Part shown: piece after piece, positions 20,521-32,660 of the stretch
Position numbering within the stretch: position 1 is the stretch's first letter
How the letters are laid out: each line of letters opens with the position of its first letter
DNA from: Pieris napi
Lineage: Eukaryota; Arthropoda; Insecta; Lepidoptera; Pieridae
Reading direction: 5' to 3'
Length of the DNA: 64,000 nucleotides
Assembly: GCF_905475465.1 (NCBI RefSeq)
Contig: NC_062240.1
Coordinates: 4,045,001-4,109,000 of the forward strand
Notes under the pieces: model-generated
The model's database searches: none
Seen by the model: the letters and a program-made list of their open reading frames with translations, nothing else
What the model was told of the DNA's origin: nothing
Program-made: the position numbers and the translations under genes

Positions 20521-21394
20521 TATTATTAGTTATAATCACTAATACGTACTAACGTCTAAATATAGTACTTGTGTCTTTGGGTTATACGAATACAACTTTT
20601 TATTTTTATTATATACTGACAATCGTTCTACGATTTTACTTGTAAATAATATCCTAAAATCCATACCTCCATTTTTGTTAGTACTAGCCTTAAATACCTA
20701 CTGAATGATTATCTTTATCACCCTTATGGCACGTTGAAAATAAGAGAACGATTTGAAACCAATTAAAGCTTAGTACGTACTGAAACGTCGCTAAGTGTAG
20801 TTAAAAGTTCCGTCATGCTACGTTCACGTGTAGTTACCATACATCCTGTTTATACGTTGTATCGCCCATAAAATAAATATACCACAATAACAAAGTTACT
20901 CAGTAAATGCTGGAAACGTGTAAAAAATCACCAGTGTTTATACTAAGGCGCCGCGGTCGCGTAATTCGAATTTATACTAGTTAGTTCTAAGCAGAACTAA
21001 TGGGAACGATGGGATTATGTTCCGGCAAGATTGAGGAGCTTACCTCGTGTGTTGTATTCCTTTACTTCTATCGTTTTATATGCTTTACATGTGGTTATAT
21101 CTAAATATTACTTATAATAAATATATATATGGAATTTTATTTCATTACTAAATACGAGTAAAATAAATGATTGTATGGTAGGTATTTTTAAGATAGAAGA
21201 GTTACAATACAATTTTACGAACGATAATTGATTTAAGGAAACATTACAAGACAAGTTTATCAATTCAAACTAGTCGCTCCTGAATTTAGCGCAATCAGCT
21301 AAGCAAATAAACAAATTATGCATTTATATTAGTTAGAACCGATTAATACATAATTTTCAAAGATGTAAGTTAGTACGACAGGCGGCCAAACTAT
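20521..21394. other. Intergenic, nothing recognised
   Basis: Includes a G/C-richer patch near 20945-21045 (GGCGCCGCGGTCGCG) without any coding frame. Confidence 0.4.
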
Positions 21395-21640
21395 TAAATT
21401 CAAATTCAAAAATCATTTAATCATATAGGTAACACAATGTACACTTATGATCGTCAAAAACAATAAAAGTATATGAAATGCTTCTAACTTCACACTTAGT
21501 GCCAGTTTTCAAATCAAGGGCGTAAGATCAACGGAAGAGAAGAACTGGCAATAAACTCTCCGCCACCCTTTTTAATCGTCATGTTTTTTTTTAAATAACG
21601 TTTGTAAGGAGCTGCATTTAATTTAATGTAACCTGAATGA
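21395..21640 (-). mobile_element. LINE 3'-end repeat, family D (copy 2)
   Basis: Antisense, with the tail 'AAATTCAAATTCAAAAATC' on the left, then 'TAGGTAACACAATGTACACT', 'AAATCAAGGGCGTAAGATCA' and 'CTCTCCGCCACCCTTTTTAA'. Confidence 0.75.
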
Positions 21641-22610
21641 AAAATGTAAGAACTGCAAGCCACAATGAACGTGTTTTCAAGGTTTGAATAATCACTTCCA
21701 TATTTTGTTTGTTATTAAGTTTGAGGGAATAAATAAATAAATGTAATAACTTCGAAAGGCGTCGCGTATAGCTAATGAAAAAAGGAATACTCATTGTGTA
21801 TAAATGTTTATGTATTAACTATTGTAATAAATACCATTGAATCCTCAAATTCTTTAGAAATAATCGGAGCAATAAATTTATAATTTCTCGGGCAGTTAAA
21901 AATAGCAATTAAAAATAGCAGCTACTGTGAAATTGTCTATCATAAGAAGTCCACTGAGGCGTTGTAACAAGTCAGGCGAAACGTCCTTAGGGAGAAGCGG
22001 TTTAACGATGGAAGTTTATATCATCTGTTTTAAGATTTGTCTATTAGTTTATTACTGAAAAAAATTGATAGTATAACGAAAAAATACATAATATTTTTTG
22101 TTTGTGGCCACGTATGCAATATTTTTGAATTTTGAATAACAGATTTGAATGAAATATAAGATAAAAAAAATTTTTTTTTTATAATTCTTATATTTTCATC
22201 GCCAATTTTTTTTTCAAAAGAACTCACTCAACTGTGCAGGTTTTGATATCTAGACTCATTCACTCAGAGAAAAACCACAAAATTTCACATTGTTACAAGG
22301 TTGTGGATTGCTAAACTATTTTTTTTTCACCGGCGTTTACGCAGGAAACAGCGTGTCCGAAGAAACAAGTATACCATCCTTAACTATAATCCTCCAATGG
22401 TGCTAATGCACGAAGGGACCGAAGTATAGGGAGATCAGGTGCAAAACCTAGAGCTTTGCGTACTTATTAGTGGCTACTGGTACTATTATACATTTTGTTT
22501 GAAAATTAGCAAAAGTATTTTATTTTTCTGCGGCTTTACTCGATATTTAATCCGAAAACCCTATCATCTCCAGTCAAATGAAAAATTTAATAGTTAACCT
22601 ATAAAAAAAT
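21641..22610. other. Intergenic, nothing recognised
   Basis: AT-rich. A minus-strand open frame at 22030-22227 is composed largely of Lys/Phe/Ile from homopolymer runs and is not convincing. Confidence 0.4.
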
Positions 22611-22872
22611 AAATAATAGTTTATATAAACTAAAAAACACGCTCTTAAAGAACATCAAACTAAAAAGTGAAAAATAATTCCTAATTTAGGCTGAAAATGG
22701 TAATGAACAAAAAATACTGGTATTATTGTGAAAAAGCGTGGGGCGCTCTGTGCCATATTTTTCGTCTATCGAGCAACCCACGCTTTTTCACAATAAAACC
22801 AGTATTTTTTGTTCTTTTTAGTTTGATGTGCTTTAAAAGCGTGTTTTTTAGTTTTTTTAAACTATTATTTAA
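22611..22872. repeat. Palindromic element P1 (copy 1)
   Basis: The outer arms pair 'AATAATAGTTTATATAAACT' with a related right end. A strong inner hairpin pairs 'TACTGGTATTATTGTGAAAA' with its inverse 'TTTTCACAATAAAACCAGTA' around 'GGCGCTCTGTGCCATATTTT'. A second copy is at 56216-56468. Confidence 0.85.
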
Positions 22873-22884
22873 TTTTTATATTTT

Positions 22885-23050
22885 TTTCGGATTATTGCAT
22901 TGTCATCTTTGACAGGTGCGCAAAATTTGAATAAAATCTGTCTGTTTAAAGTGGGTCAAAATCGAGTCCGAAGGAGTCGGTTACATGCATACATACATAC
23001 ATACATACATACAGGTGAAGCTAATATAAAGCGTGTAAAAAGGAACTTCA
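22885..23050 (+). repeat. Segment with (CATA)n linked to element P1 (copy 1)
   Basis: 'TTTGACAGGTGCGCAAAATT', 'GTCCGAAGGAGTCGGTTACA', then seven CATA units and 'GGTGAAGCTAATATAAAGCG'. The same string occurs in inverse next to the other P1 copy (56000-56200), so the two parts form one composite repeat unit. Confidence 0.8.
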
Positions 23051-23646
23051 CACAGTCGGCTAAATTTATACTCTCCGCTAAAGTGGTTTGGTCGTAAATA
23101 AGTTTTTTAATTTCCGACGGCTGCCTTATTTTCAAACTAAGTATGCGATCTTTTATGAAGGCGCTTCCTCTGATTACTTTCTCCTTTGTGTTTTTTCCTG
23201 ATAAAGTTATTTTCATAGCTTCAAACTATTGTTCTACCACACACCGAGAAATTCCAATTTGCTCAAACCTCATCAAAACTCTGCGTTATAAATAAGAAGT
23301 CACATCAATTATTATCCGGTATATTAGACAATTAATATAAAAAATACGTTACCTAATAACCACATAAGTTATAAAATAAATAGGTTTCTATTATTAACTC
23401 TTATTTTTCATACTATGTGACACAGATTACGTGTAATATATATATATATATATATATATATGGGTCAGGTAATGCTCCGATTATCGGGAAATGTTCTGAT
23501 CGAGTCAATATTGACTGTTGATTTTAATTGTTGCTTGAGATTCCTTCTATTTCTTTTAAGAATCATAATTTCTTTTGATTCGATTTGTTTTGTTATTATT
23601 TAATTGTTTCATAATTTAAATTACTTAACGAATAGAAGTACGAATA
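23051..23646. other. Intergenic with (TA)n microsatellite
   Basis: A pure TA run of about 26 bp lies at 23436-23461. Otherwise nothing recognised. Confidence 0.5.
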
Positions 23647-24030
23647 TTGTTACGACAAATCAGAGCCAAGCAAATGCCTCGAGCGAGGTCGAGGCGCCAT
23701 CTTGACTATGGACACTGGACAGTGCGTCCAGGGAACGCAGGGTACTGATTAAGTATTCAGTGGAAAACTGTGGTGATGAGACGTTGGACCGAGTTGGGTC
23801 TAGGTAATTTGTGGTTGAGTGATTGTGATTCAGTGAGAACGGTGCCTTGAACCCGTTGCTCGTTATAATGTAAGCTAAAAGTGTTATTTGTATGTTAAAA
23901 GTAATCAATCTAAATTTATTTGCTATGTGATAATTATTCCTGTCTTTTGTGCTCGCACTGTACCCACACGACGCCCACTAAGCCCGCTAATGACGATGTC
24001 CATATCGATGGAGTGACGATATATTTCTCC
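23647..24030. other. Possible solo LTR or other repeat, unproven
   Basis: The segment starts TGTTACGACAAATC, is less AT-rich than its surroundings, and holds an AATAAT/TTTATT-rich middle followed by 'TGTGCTCGCACTGTACCCAC'. This resembles the layout of insect Ty3-type LTRs, but no second copy, TG..CA pair or target duplication was found in the window. Confidence 0.2.
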
Positions 24031-24096
24031 GACATATATTATTAACATAAAATAGACTCGCGTAAAGAAAAAACTATTGTCAGCTACAATTATTCA

Positions 24097-24397
24097 AGCA
24101 GTGTTGGCCTAGTGGCTTCAGCGTGCGACTCTCAGACCTGAGGTCGAAGGTTCGATCCCCGGCTGTGCACCAATGGAAGGGACGTTCTTTCTATGTGCGC
24201 ATTTAACATTTACTCGAACGGTGAAGGAAAACATCGTGGGGAAACCGACATGTGTTAGACCCAAAAAGTCGACGGCGTGTGTCAGGAACTGGAGGCTGAT
24301 CACCTACGTGCCTATTAGATTTAAATATGATCATACAACAGATTCAGAAATCTGAGGCCAAGACCTAAAGAGGTTGTAGTGCTACTGATTTTATTTT
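24097..24397 (+). mobile_element. SINE-1, full length
   Basis: Head 'GCAGTGTTGGCCTAGTGGC' with intact B box GGTTCGATCCC; body through 'GTCGACGGCGTGTGTCAGGA' and 'GAGGCCAAGACCTAAAGAGG'. It carries a short GGGA insertion after 'CACCAATGGAA'. Among the best-preserved copies. Confidence 0.93.
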
Positions 24398-24650
24398 AAC
24401 TACAATTATTACTTTATTTATAGAAACTAAGTGTAAAAGAATAAGTCATAATATCTATTAACAAAATAACTTAGCTTGAACGCGTTGAATTATGATTTTC
24501 CTTTTGCACCCAAAGTGCTTCCTCGTGTGGTTGCACCGTGTTTGGTTGATGATGTAAGAGGGATATTTTTGCATTACATAAAACCACAACAGTCAGAACA
24601 CAAGGAGTAAGATAAATATTATATTGTTAATAGGCGGAGTTCGAATTAAT

Positions 24651-24910
24651 ACCAGCAGCTGAGTTTCATCATCGGACGTCGAGGCAGAATATGAAATTCC
24701 ACCCGTATCACCTCGCCGTCTATCGTTCCATAACTAAGCGTTTGTGCAACCAGCTGCCCACTGAAGTATTTCCGAACCAATTCGACTTAGAGTCCTTCAA
24801 GAAAAGAGCTTACCAATTCTTAATAGGCTGGCAACGTACTCGCTCTAGAATTGAGAGTGTCCATGAGCCTCGGTATGGCTTAACATTAGTTAAGACTTTT
24901 GCGTGTTTCC
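24651..24910 (+). mobile_element. LINE 3' end, family A (copy 6)
   Basis: Starts 'CAGCAGCTGAGTTTCATCAT' and stays open for the tail of the LINE protein ('MKFHPYHLAVYRS', 'NQLPTEVFPNQFDL', 'SFKKRAYQFLIGWQRT'). About 30 bp between the SITK and NQLP segments are missing relative to copies 3 and 8. Confidence 0.85.
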
Positions 24911-26005
24911 CTTTGTTGAAAAAATGTGTAAGAAATATTTCAGCTGTAAACAGAAACTCGTAGGCTCGTAGTACAAGTAATTATAATGAAAGCTGAAAAA
25001 GTTAATAATTATAAAAGGAGTTAATCAACCTCGAGGGGCCTTGAGGTAGAGTTTAATTTCACGATAAGAAGTTGAGAGTTAAATTTTCTTTTGATCGCTG
25101 CAATATTATCAAATTTCCTGTCGGTGTCTGGTCTCCGGTTTCATATTCTTATCTTTTATTTTGAGGATAACATTAATTTAATACTAAATTATTTATTAAT
25201 TAAAAATAAATATACTGTCGCAGATGTTTTATAAAGTTTAAAAAGCATCAACGTTTCCGAAACGTAACTGGAAGGCTCTCAAAAAGGAATAATTTTCCCG
25301 GTTATGCTACATTTTTAATTCATTCTTGGCTCCGATTAGCACTTGTGTCTATTTTTGTGTGTCGGATAGCATAAAACCTTCCTCAGTAAATTGTTTGTCC
25401 AACAAAAACCATTTTTTTTTTTCAATTTATTCAGCAGTTCCTACGATTAACAGTTTCAAATGAATAAACATACTGTTTAGCTTTAAAGGTTTATCAAGTT
25501 TTTTATTGTTAACATAAATTCACTGTTCATAATAAGTACATAATAAAAATATTATTGAAAAAATAATACATCAATTACTTTTTCTATAGCAGTGTAAATG
25601 GACTGATGTAGTTTTACTAAATAATATTATCACCGCATGTAAAAGCGCTAGGCATTGTTAGTTTAAACATAAAAAAAGTCACTTTTCTATTTCATTGCGA
25701 ATCCCTAAGTCCGTAATAAAATAGAGGAAACTTTGGACTTCCTCCAAAATGTAATCTTTTCACGGTACTCAGGTTACGTACAAAATGGAAAAATCTTTTT
25801 CTGATACTAAAATATGCAACCGATTTATCTGCACTTCGAAATGAAAATGTGCGATCTGAAATAATTCACAATTTAACACTAACATTTTACCTGCTGTACC
25901 ATGTTTTCCGTTCTGCTGTTTTTTCATGTCTACGTAACCGTTTTGATTGGAATTCAGAAATGGTACGTTGTATGTTGGGCCAATGGCAATACTGTCAGTT
26001 GCCAA
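24911..26005. other. Intergenic, nothing recognised
   Basis: AT-rich. Overlapping short frames on both strands near 25769-26005 have no recognisable domain. Confidence 0.4.
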
Positions 26006-26228
26006 TCTTTATATATATATAATTCTTCTGTGAGTGTGTATGTCACTGAACTTCTCTCAAACGACTGGACCGATTTTGATGAAATTTTTTGTGTGTGTTC
26101 AAGGGGATCTGGGAATGGTCTAGATTCACAAATCAGCTCGCCAGATGGCTCTGCAGTCGGTACTTTCATACTTTGCTTTACTAATTGCTTGAAATATCAT
26201 GCAGGACAACGTCTGTCGGGTCCACTAG
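26006..26228 (+). mobile_element. Helitron-like element, family H3 (copy 1)
   Basis: Begins TC TTTATATATATAATTC and ends with the stem GACAACGTCTGTC, ten bases, then CTAG. ~223 bp and noncoding. It includes 'GACTGGACCGATTTTGATGA', the counterpart of the block shared with other families. The reverse copy is at 61684-61902. Confidence 0.75.
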
Positions 26229-26282
26229 TGTAATTATATATCACAAAGTTCATAAATTATATAAATATCATCTCAACATCCG

Positions 26283-26530
26283 TTGTCCCACAACTGAGCT
26301 TTATTTAAGGATGTTTTGGCGCGCACAACCACTATGTGGAACCAGCGACCCACTGAAGTATTTCCGAACCAATTTGACTTTGTCCTTCAAGAAAAGAGCG
26401 TACCAATTCCTCTCCGGCAACACATTCGCGAGCCCTCTGGCATTGAGAGTGTCCATGGGCGGCGGGTATCACTTAACAACAGATGAGCCTCCTGCCCGTT
26501 TGCAGCTTCTATTTTGTTTCTATATAAAAA
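26283..26530 (+). mobile_element. LINE 3' end, family A (copy 7)
   Basis: Contains 'GCGCGCACAACCACTATGTG', 'AAGTATTTCCGAACCAATT' and 'GCGAGCCCTCTGGCATTGAG', ending in an A-rich tail. Frame damaged by small deletions. Confidence 0.85.
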
Positions 26531-26585
26531 AATAACAATGTCAAAGTGGCTTTCTAAAATTGCTACGCCTTTAAAATAACGACAT

Positions 26586-26861
26586 GAGCAGTGTTGGCCT
26601 AGTGGCTTCAGCGTGCGACTCTCATACCTGAGGTCGTAGGTTCGATCTTTGGCTGTGCACCAATGGACTTTCTTTCTATGTGCGCATTAAACCTTTGCTC
26701 GAACGGTCAAGGAAAACATCGTGAGGAAACCGACATGTCTTAGACCCAAAAAGTCGACGGCGTGTGTCAGGCACTGAAGGCTGATCACCTACTTGCCTAT
26801 TAGATTTAAAAATGATCATGAAACAGATTCAGAAATGTGAGGCCAAGACCTAAAGAGGTTT
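26586..26861 (+). mobile_element. SINE-1, nearly full length
   Basis: Same head as the 24097 copy. The B box is altered to 'GGTTCGATCTT' and the extreme 3' end after 'CTAAAGAGGTT' is missing. With copy A7 it forms a LINE-SINE pair ~55 bp apart. Confidence 0.92.
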
Positions 26862-27475
26862 ATGATCCATACTTATAGTTATGCCATAGTCATTAAAATA
26901 TAAAGTATGTAGATACGAGCTATACCTACCATACCGTACTGTCTGTCGGTCTTCGGATTCGGATTCGGACATCCCAAGCATGTATGAGAGTTATATGGAT
27001 AGTGCATTCATGTCTCTGCGCACACACATTGAAATTCTCTTGTGTATATGGCTAGTCTCACTAATCTCACCGTGACTAAACCGGATAACACTAGATACTA
27101 CAAGAGCTGCTGGCTTATTTGGCGTTTAATAAAATTATGTGTATATATTTTTTATTATAATAAAACATCGTATGTAACAAGCCTTCATGAACTGTATCAA
27201 CATTTAGTAACAGAAAACTTTGTAAAAGATAAAATACGTAACTAGTTAAAAACTGTAGTTTTTAGCCCGTAGTGTTTGCTCGACCCACTTTATTACACTT
27301 ATATGTGGCCATTATCTGTCGTAACTAATATTACAGCTAAGCTTTTTTTCCACCATGATGTCTTAAGGTTAAGGCACATGATATATAACATGAAAGTTGC
27401 AGCGATAACTTGGTTTTTGCTAAGATAAGACAACAATGAACAACAACGTCTATCATCCCTTCTTTATAATAAAAC
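26862..27475. other. Intergenic, nothing recognised
   Basis: The plus frame at 27042-27245 lacks recognisable motifs. Confidence 0.4.
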
Positions 27476-27592
27476 AATTTTTTACCGGATTGAAGTTATG
27501 TATTTAAAACTGACGTTTCGCGTGCTTTAAATTTAAAATTATGAAAAATAATTGTAAATACATAACTTCAATCCGGTAAAAAAAAATTTTAT
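27476..27592. repeat. Hairpin repeat P3 (~35-bp stem)
   Basis: 'TTTACCGGATTGAAGTTATG' on the left and its inverse 'CATAACTTCAATCCGGTAAA' on the right flank a loop with 'GACGTTTCGCGTGCTTTAAA'. Confidence 0.85.
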
Positions 27593-27892
27593 TATCAAAA
27601 GTGTGAAAGTTATGTCAATAAAAGACAATAATATCCCTTTTTTATTTTTTCCTTATGTATTTTTTACTTTTAATAACATTGATCAGAGTTCGAGTTTCCT
27701 TTTTTGTCAATGTGTTTTTGAATACCTATTAGTATAAGAAAAAAATATATGAATACCAAAATTAAATAAAATGAGCAAAACACATGAGCCTGGAACATTG
27801 TTACCATGAACAATTACTGGTTTTCACATAGTATTGTCTTTGATTAACATACCCTTTACACATTTCCTATATTTATTTATTGTCACCGTGAC

Positions 27893-27990
27893 CACGCACG
27901 CTGTAAAGCACGCGAAACGTCGGATAAATTTAAAATTATGTCAAATAATTGTAAATTTATAATAATACATAACTTTAATCCGGTAAAAGC
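27893..27990 (+). repeat. Partial P3-related repeat
   Basis: Shares 'AAAGCACGCGAAACGTC', 'ATTTAAAATTATGTCAAATA' and 'CATAACTTTAATCCGGTAAA' with the 27476 hairpin but has only one arm. Confidence 0.7.
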
Positions 27991-28525
27991 TTTATTTCTT
28001 TAAATTACTGGTTTGATTTATTGAAATACTTTTTCGTGTTATGAAGAGCAAATCATTCATTTGTTTACGGTGTTCTATGATTCTACTTCGGCAGTTCATA
28101 AACTCCTCGATTAAATAAATATATTCTATAGCTTAAAAGCTTTACTAAGCTTGATAAAACTTACATCAGCATCTTTAAAGTGCTTCGTAGATCTGTCGTA
28201 AAGTAAAATTACGGAAATTTGTCAGTCAGTTGTAAGTTCTAATGGCTCCAACCGCTGACAAAGCAAAATTTTCCGTAGCTGTTTATTCAAAAGTTTTTCG
28301 CAGCAGGTGCGGACTATGCAATGTTGACGTCACCACATTATTCAACATTTTATTTTATGAGGTGTTAACGCGCTGAGGTGCTAATATAGATGCTTTATTA
28401 CATTCTCTTGGGTTAAGACGAGAATTGGGTTTTAGCAAAAAAATTGACATGTATTCGAGTATAATGTTATATTTTAAATGTAAAATTTTGTTTTGTACAT
28501 TTAAGCGTACATTCAGTATTATATA
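27991..28525. other. Intergenic, nothing recognised
   Basis: No repeat family or coding signal found. Confidence 0.4.
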
Positions 28526-28799
28526 TCTAATATATAGAATTCTCGTGTCACGGTGTTTGTAATTAAACTACTCCGAAATCGCTGGACCGATTTTCGTGAA
28601 TCTATCATCCCCTAAATGTTAAGGGTGGTCCTGTCCATGCCTATTTTTTTTTTGATGCAGCAGACAAAATTACATAAAACCCTTCATTTTCACGATCGAC
28701 TCCTATTTTTACTATTGTAGATAGTTATTTTTATTGAACTAAAAAAATGTTTCCTAGAAATAATACACATGGCAAAACAACGCTTGCCGGGTCAGCCAG
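28526..28799 (+). mobile_element. Helitron-like element, family H1
   Basis: Starts TCTAATATATAGAATTCTCG, contains 'GCTGGACCGATTTTCGTGAA', and ends with a GGCAAAACAACGCTTGCC stem and GTCAGCCAG, where the terminal CTAG has mutated to CCAG. Confidence 0.7.
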
Positions 28800-29977
28800 T
28801 TATAATATAATATAATTTCCCACTATTATTCTATTGTTCATAAATATTATTTATTATTACCTGTGAGCAAGCGGATGTGCCGTCTAAACATGATGTTTCG
28901 GTGAAATTTTCCGTAATACGCGAATAATACTGGTCATAGAAGCGCCTCTTTAAGCGCCAGAACCTAATAAGAAACACATTTTGACATAGGTACTACATCT
29001 CACTATCCATAATATCATTCTTCGTTCAAGTCTTATCATTTAAGAGCAAGAAACAGTAATTCTGCGGCAATTAGTCTATCCGAAACACACCCGGATGATG
29101 ATTGATCATCGCACGACGTAGGAAAAATATATTTTCGCAGGTACGCTCTTGGGAGTATAAATCAATCTGACGGTTATACTGAGAATGAAATATGACCAAC
29201 TACTCAACCGAAATGACACTAGTAATAAAACTTAGCTTAGTGATTTTAAATGCACATATATCATAAAAAATAAATTCATTTTAATGTTATTGAAGTTTTT
29301 ATTATATGTTTAATGCTGACTCAGCCGCCTTGGCTTTATCTTATTGAGAGGTAATAAGATAAGTAACAAAATATCCAAGCAAAATAGACGTAAAATTGTT
29401 TATGATGTTTATACAGAAGGTTGTAGAATTAAAAAAAGTAAAAAGTAGTGCGCTTGTGAAGGTGGGGAAATTGACATGAGTTAGGCCCAAAAAACGTAGA
29501 CTTTTGTCAGCTTATCTATAAAGAAAAAAATATCAAGCAATCGGATGCAAAAATCTGACGACCGAAAGATATAACGTCACTTGTTCTATTTGTAAATTAT
29601 GTTCTTTTTTTGTAAATAATAATTGGCATTACTATTATTTCGTGTAATGAAATCTTTCAAACGTTTTCTATTTTTGTCCAAAAAATATGTCTACCCTTGT
29701 ATTAAGATCATTAATTCAAAACTTTGGAATCTTATTTTTTTCAGAATAAAATCGCGATGTCACGACTTTGTATTTAAAATAATAAGACACGGCTCCGATG
29801 TTCTGAATGATTGATGAGGTGCTTGTCATTTTTCAATCTGGTGCGTGGAGGCGATACGCTTAGTCATAGCACTTAGGTTTTAATAAATTACTGAACTACC
29901 TTCCACCCATCATCAACGTAATTATACTAACATGTTTAATTTGGATTTTTGTTAGGATGAAAATATCAATAAGAATT
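28800..29977. other. Intergenic, faint SINE trace
   Basis: 29455-29580 has SINE-1-like fragments ('GACATGAGTTAGGCCCAAAA', 'AATCTGACGACCGAAAGA'). The remainder is unrecognised. Confidence 0.4.
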
Positions 29978-30121
29978 GCACAGGCACTGGAGGCTGATCA
30001 CCTACTGGCCTATTAGATTTAAAAATGATCATGAAACAGATTCAGATATCTGAGGTCAAGACCTAAAAGGGTACGGTAAAGGTAAGGTAAGGAAAGCCAC
30101 TGATATTTTTTTTTTTTTTTT
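29978..30121 (+). mobile_element. SINE-1, 3' half
   Basis: Starts at 'GGCACTGGAGGCTGATCACC' with no tRNA head. Near the 3' end there is a short tandem of GGTAA units, then 'GCCACTGATATT' and a T run. Confidence 0.8.
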
Positions 30122-31665
30122 ACAAAATAAGATACGTATTTGAAAATCAACTATCTATGGACTTTACTGTCTTTGGAATTACTTACCGAAACCGGTATAT
30201 CATAGACTAACAATCAACGTAGAATGAGTTATGGATTTTCGAGTTACATGTTAAGGAAAATAATGAAAGTCATTTAGTTTAGCTTAACTATAACAGACGT
30301 AAGCACGTTAAGATTTCACATTTATCGAGGTTTACTTTTTTTTAATAGTACTAAAACTTATATATTACAACGTATTTTTATAATAAAGCTTCACCATACG
30401 CATTGTTTTGGATGACGTATAATATTGTCAATGCTTCTTTTAACTTCCTTTTTACTCCAAATTAAATTACGGCGACGTCTAGGCGTTTAACTTAAAACCT
30501 TCGCTAAAAAATAAGACCTAATTTAAAGTTTTACTTAGAATTTGAAGTTGCGTGGATGTTAGACTTGCTTTTGATAGCACGCTATGCTATTAAAAGCTTT
30601 GTTATTTATAGCATAAAATCAAAATATTTAAAACTACATATTTATAGTTGACTAATCTGTTAGATATTAGTTTAGCTGACCATTTTCAAGTCAAGCTTTT
30701 AAATAATATTTTTGTATTATTTTTTTCAATTACACCAACACAATCATTCAATCCTTACAAGCTATTTCTTGGATGTAGCCAAGACCTTCTTAATACGACT
30801 AATAAAAAATAATACTAAATAAATTACAATTAAATTGATTTTTAAGTAATAGTTAAGTCTTGTTAAACTATTATTACCTATTTTATTTTTACTTATTATT
30901 TTTTATTTCTTACCACATACAATTTATTAAAAAAAATTCAACATTAGATTCTGTGTTTGTGTAGGCCGCTTCATTATGCTCCACTAGTCGGTGCTTTGAG
31001 TGACTGATTTATTTATTTGCAGACAAAATAGATACAGCTACATACAATAAAGTTAACAATAAACCAATAATTGGATGTATCCACAAATGTTTCACTAATA
31101 AAAAATATGATGCTTTGCTCTATGCAAAGCAAAACAAAACAAAACAGCAAAAAATTTATAAATACGGACAACGACAAACATACCAGTAGCTATAATAAAA
31201 AAGAAAGATACGAGTATTAGAACATTAACAGTTGTTTTAAATTATTTTTAAATGATGCAGTAGAGGAGTACGAAAAAGAACTTGTGAGTACTATATAGGA
31301 CTCATAGGATTTTCTCAAGTGAAAGTGCTTGTATAGTAGCTTATCAGACCTAAGCATTAATTCTTATACTCCGCATGGGCCATTATTGAATTTGGAGTGG
31401 GGCCAAAGTTACGATTTGTGTCAGCCAAGTGTGCCGTTCAAATTTACGCGTCTCCGTCATAATAGCATGGTGATAACCAGTTACAAAGATCATACATTAA
31501 ACTCTTAAAACTAAGACTCCCCGCTGTTGCTTGGCGGTGTCCATTATTTATTTCAACATACAAAAAAATATATATTTGGAGATGTAAATATAGCAAATTT
31601 AATTTAGATCAATTTCTTCAAACAATTATTATTTTGGAATAACAAATTTAAAAAAATATTCACTT
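30122..31665. other. Intergenic, nothing recognised
   Basis: AT-rich, with a short CAAAA repeat near 31122-31146. No coding or mobile-element signature. Confidence 0.4.
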
Positions 31666-32014
31666 ATAATACCACAAGAGCTTCAAAATTATCGGATATT
31701 TCCCGATAGGTTCGTTGCAAACAATTAATATAGTCGTCATGACGACTATAGTCGTAATTTTGAAGCTCGTGTGGTATTCGGGGGATTATTTTTCCGACCC
31801 AAATGTCGGCCAATACAATTGCACCATGAGACGAAATGTACAGTTAACAAATAAGAATTTCATAATAAATAAAACAACTACTTAATACTTTTCTTGAAGC
31901 AACGACCAGAGAAAATTTTCACAAAAATTTTTCAGTATAATACCATGTAGGTTGTACCACGTGACGTCGAATGGTGCAATTCTATTGGCCGATATTTGGG
32001 TCGGAAAAATAATC
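31666..32014. repeat. Fold-back element P2 (copy 1)
   Basis: A hairpin pairs 'CACAAGAGCTTCAAAATTAT' with 'ATAATTTTGAAGCTCTTGTG'-like sequence around the centre 'TATAGTCGTCATGACGACTATA'-type palindrome. It is followed by a second inverted pair (GATTATTTTTCCGACCCAAA and its inverse at the far end). A second copy lies at 51530 in reverse. Confidence 0.85.
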
Positions 32015-32535
32015 TTTTTTATTAGTTAAGTAAAAAAACTACACCTTAATGTAACGATAAAAGGAATTACAGTGACATGGTGACAATATTCCACGGGTAT
32101 GTACTATGTATATTTTGTAAACTAAAGTTTCCCTTGAAATTTGTTGTAAATTTTATTTTACTACCTTTCAGATGATGATAAAATTCCATTGTGTCATGTG
32201 TTCAAAGTGTTTACATCCCTTTGGGTTTCAGAAAGGAAATATTTAAAAGCCCTCACACACTATGATAGTTAAAGGCTTTTATAATTTATCTATGAAATAT
32301 AGAATTAGATTATGACTTCGGAGTTCTACATTTAAAAAAAAAATTACATGTAGATAAAAAAAAATGCAGACCTCTATTGTATACTGTAACAGTATAGTAG
32401 TATTCCTATACTTTAACTTGTATTTTAAATATTAAAAAAAAGCCACTAATTTAGACACATAGACCTACATAGTAATAATAATGAGAAATGGATAAAAAGA
32501 AAACTAAAATAATTTTAAAATCTTTCGTCCTTGTG
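32015..32535. other. Intergenic, nothing recognised
   Basis: No recognisable signal. Confidence 0.4.
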
Positions 32536-32660
32536 ACAGTTTAATGTCGGCAGCATTTCCTCGCTGTATTGCGATACGTATTCGTTGAGCGAGGAAAGCA
32601 CCACCCCTGGGGTCACCAGCGCCTACTAAAATCTTTAATTAGCGCCTGTTTACTTGAACT
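32536..32660 (-). pseudogene. LINE C-terminal fragment, family C (antisense)
   Basis: 'GGCAGCATTTCCTCGCTGTA' and 'GAGCGAGGAAAGCACC' are the inverse of the block at 47060-47335, which encodes a QRISIAIQRGNAAS-type LINE C-terminus. Too short and damaged to be coding. Confidence 0.65.

Noticed and set aside
23436..23461. (TA)n run as a regulatory site
   Set aside because: A simple microsatellite; several similar ones occur in the window with no gene nearby.
26185..26535. 116-codon plus-strand frame
   Set aside because: It runs through the end of a Helitron-like copy and a damaged LINE family-A fragment; the protein is a chance fusion.
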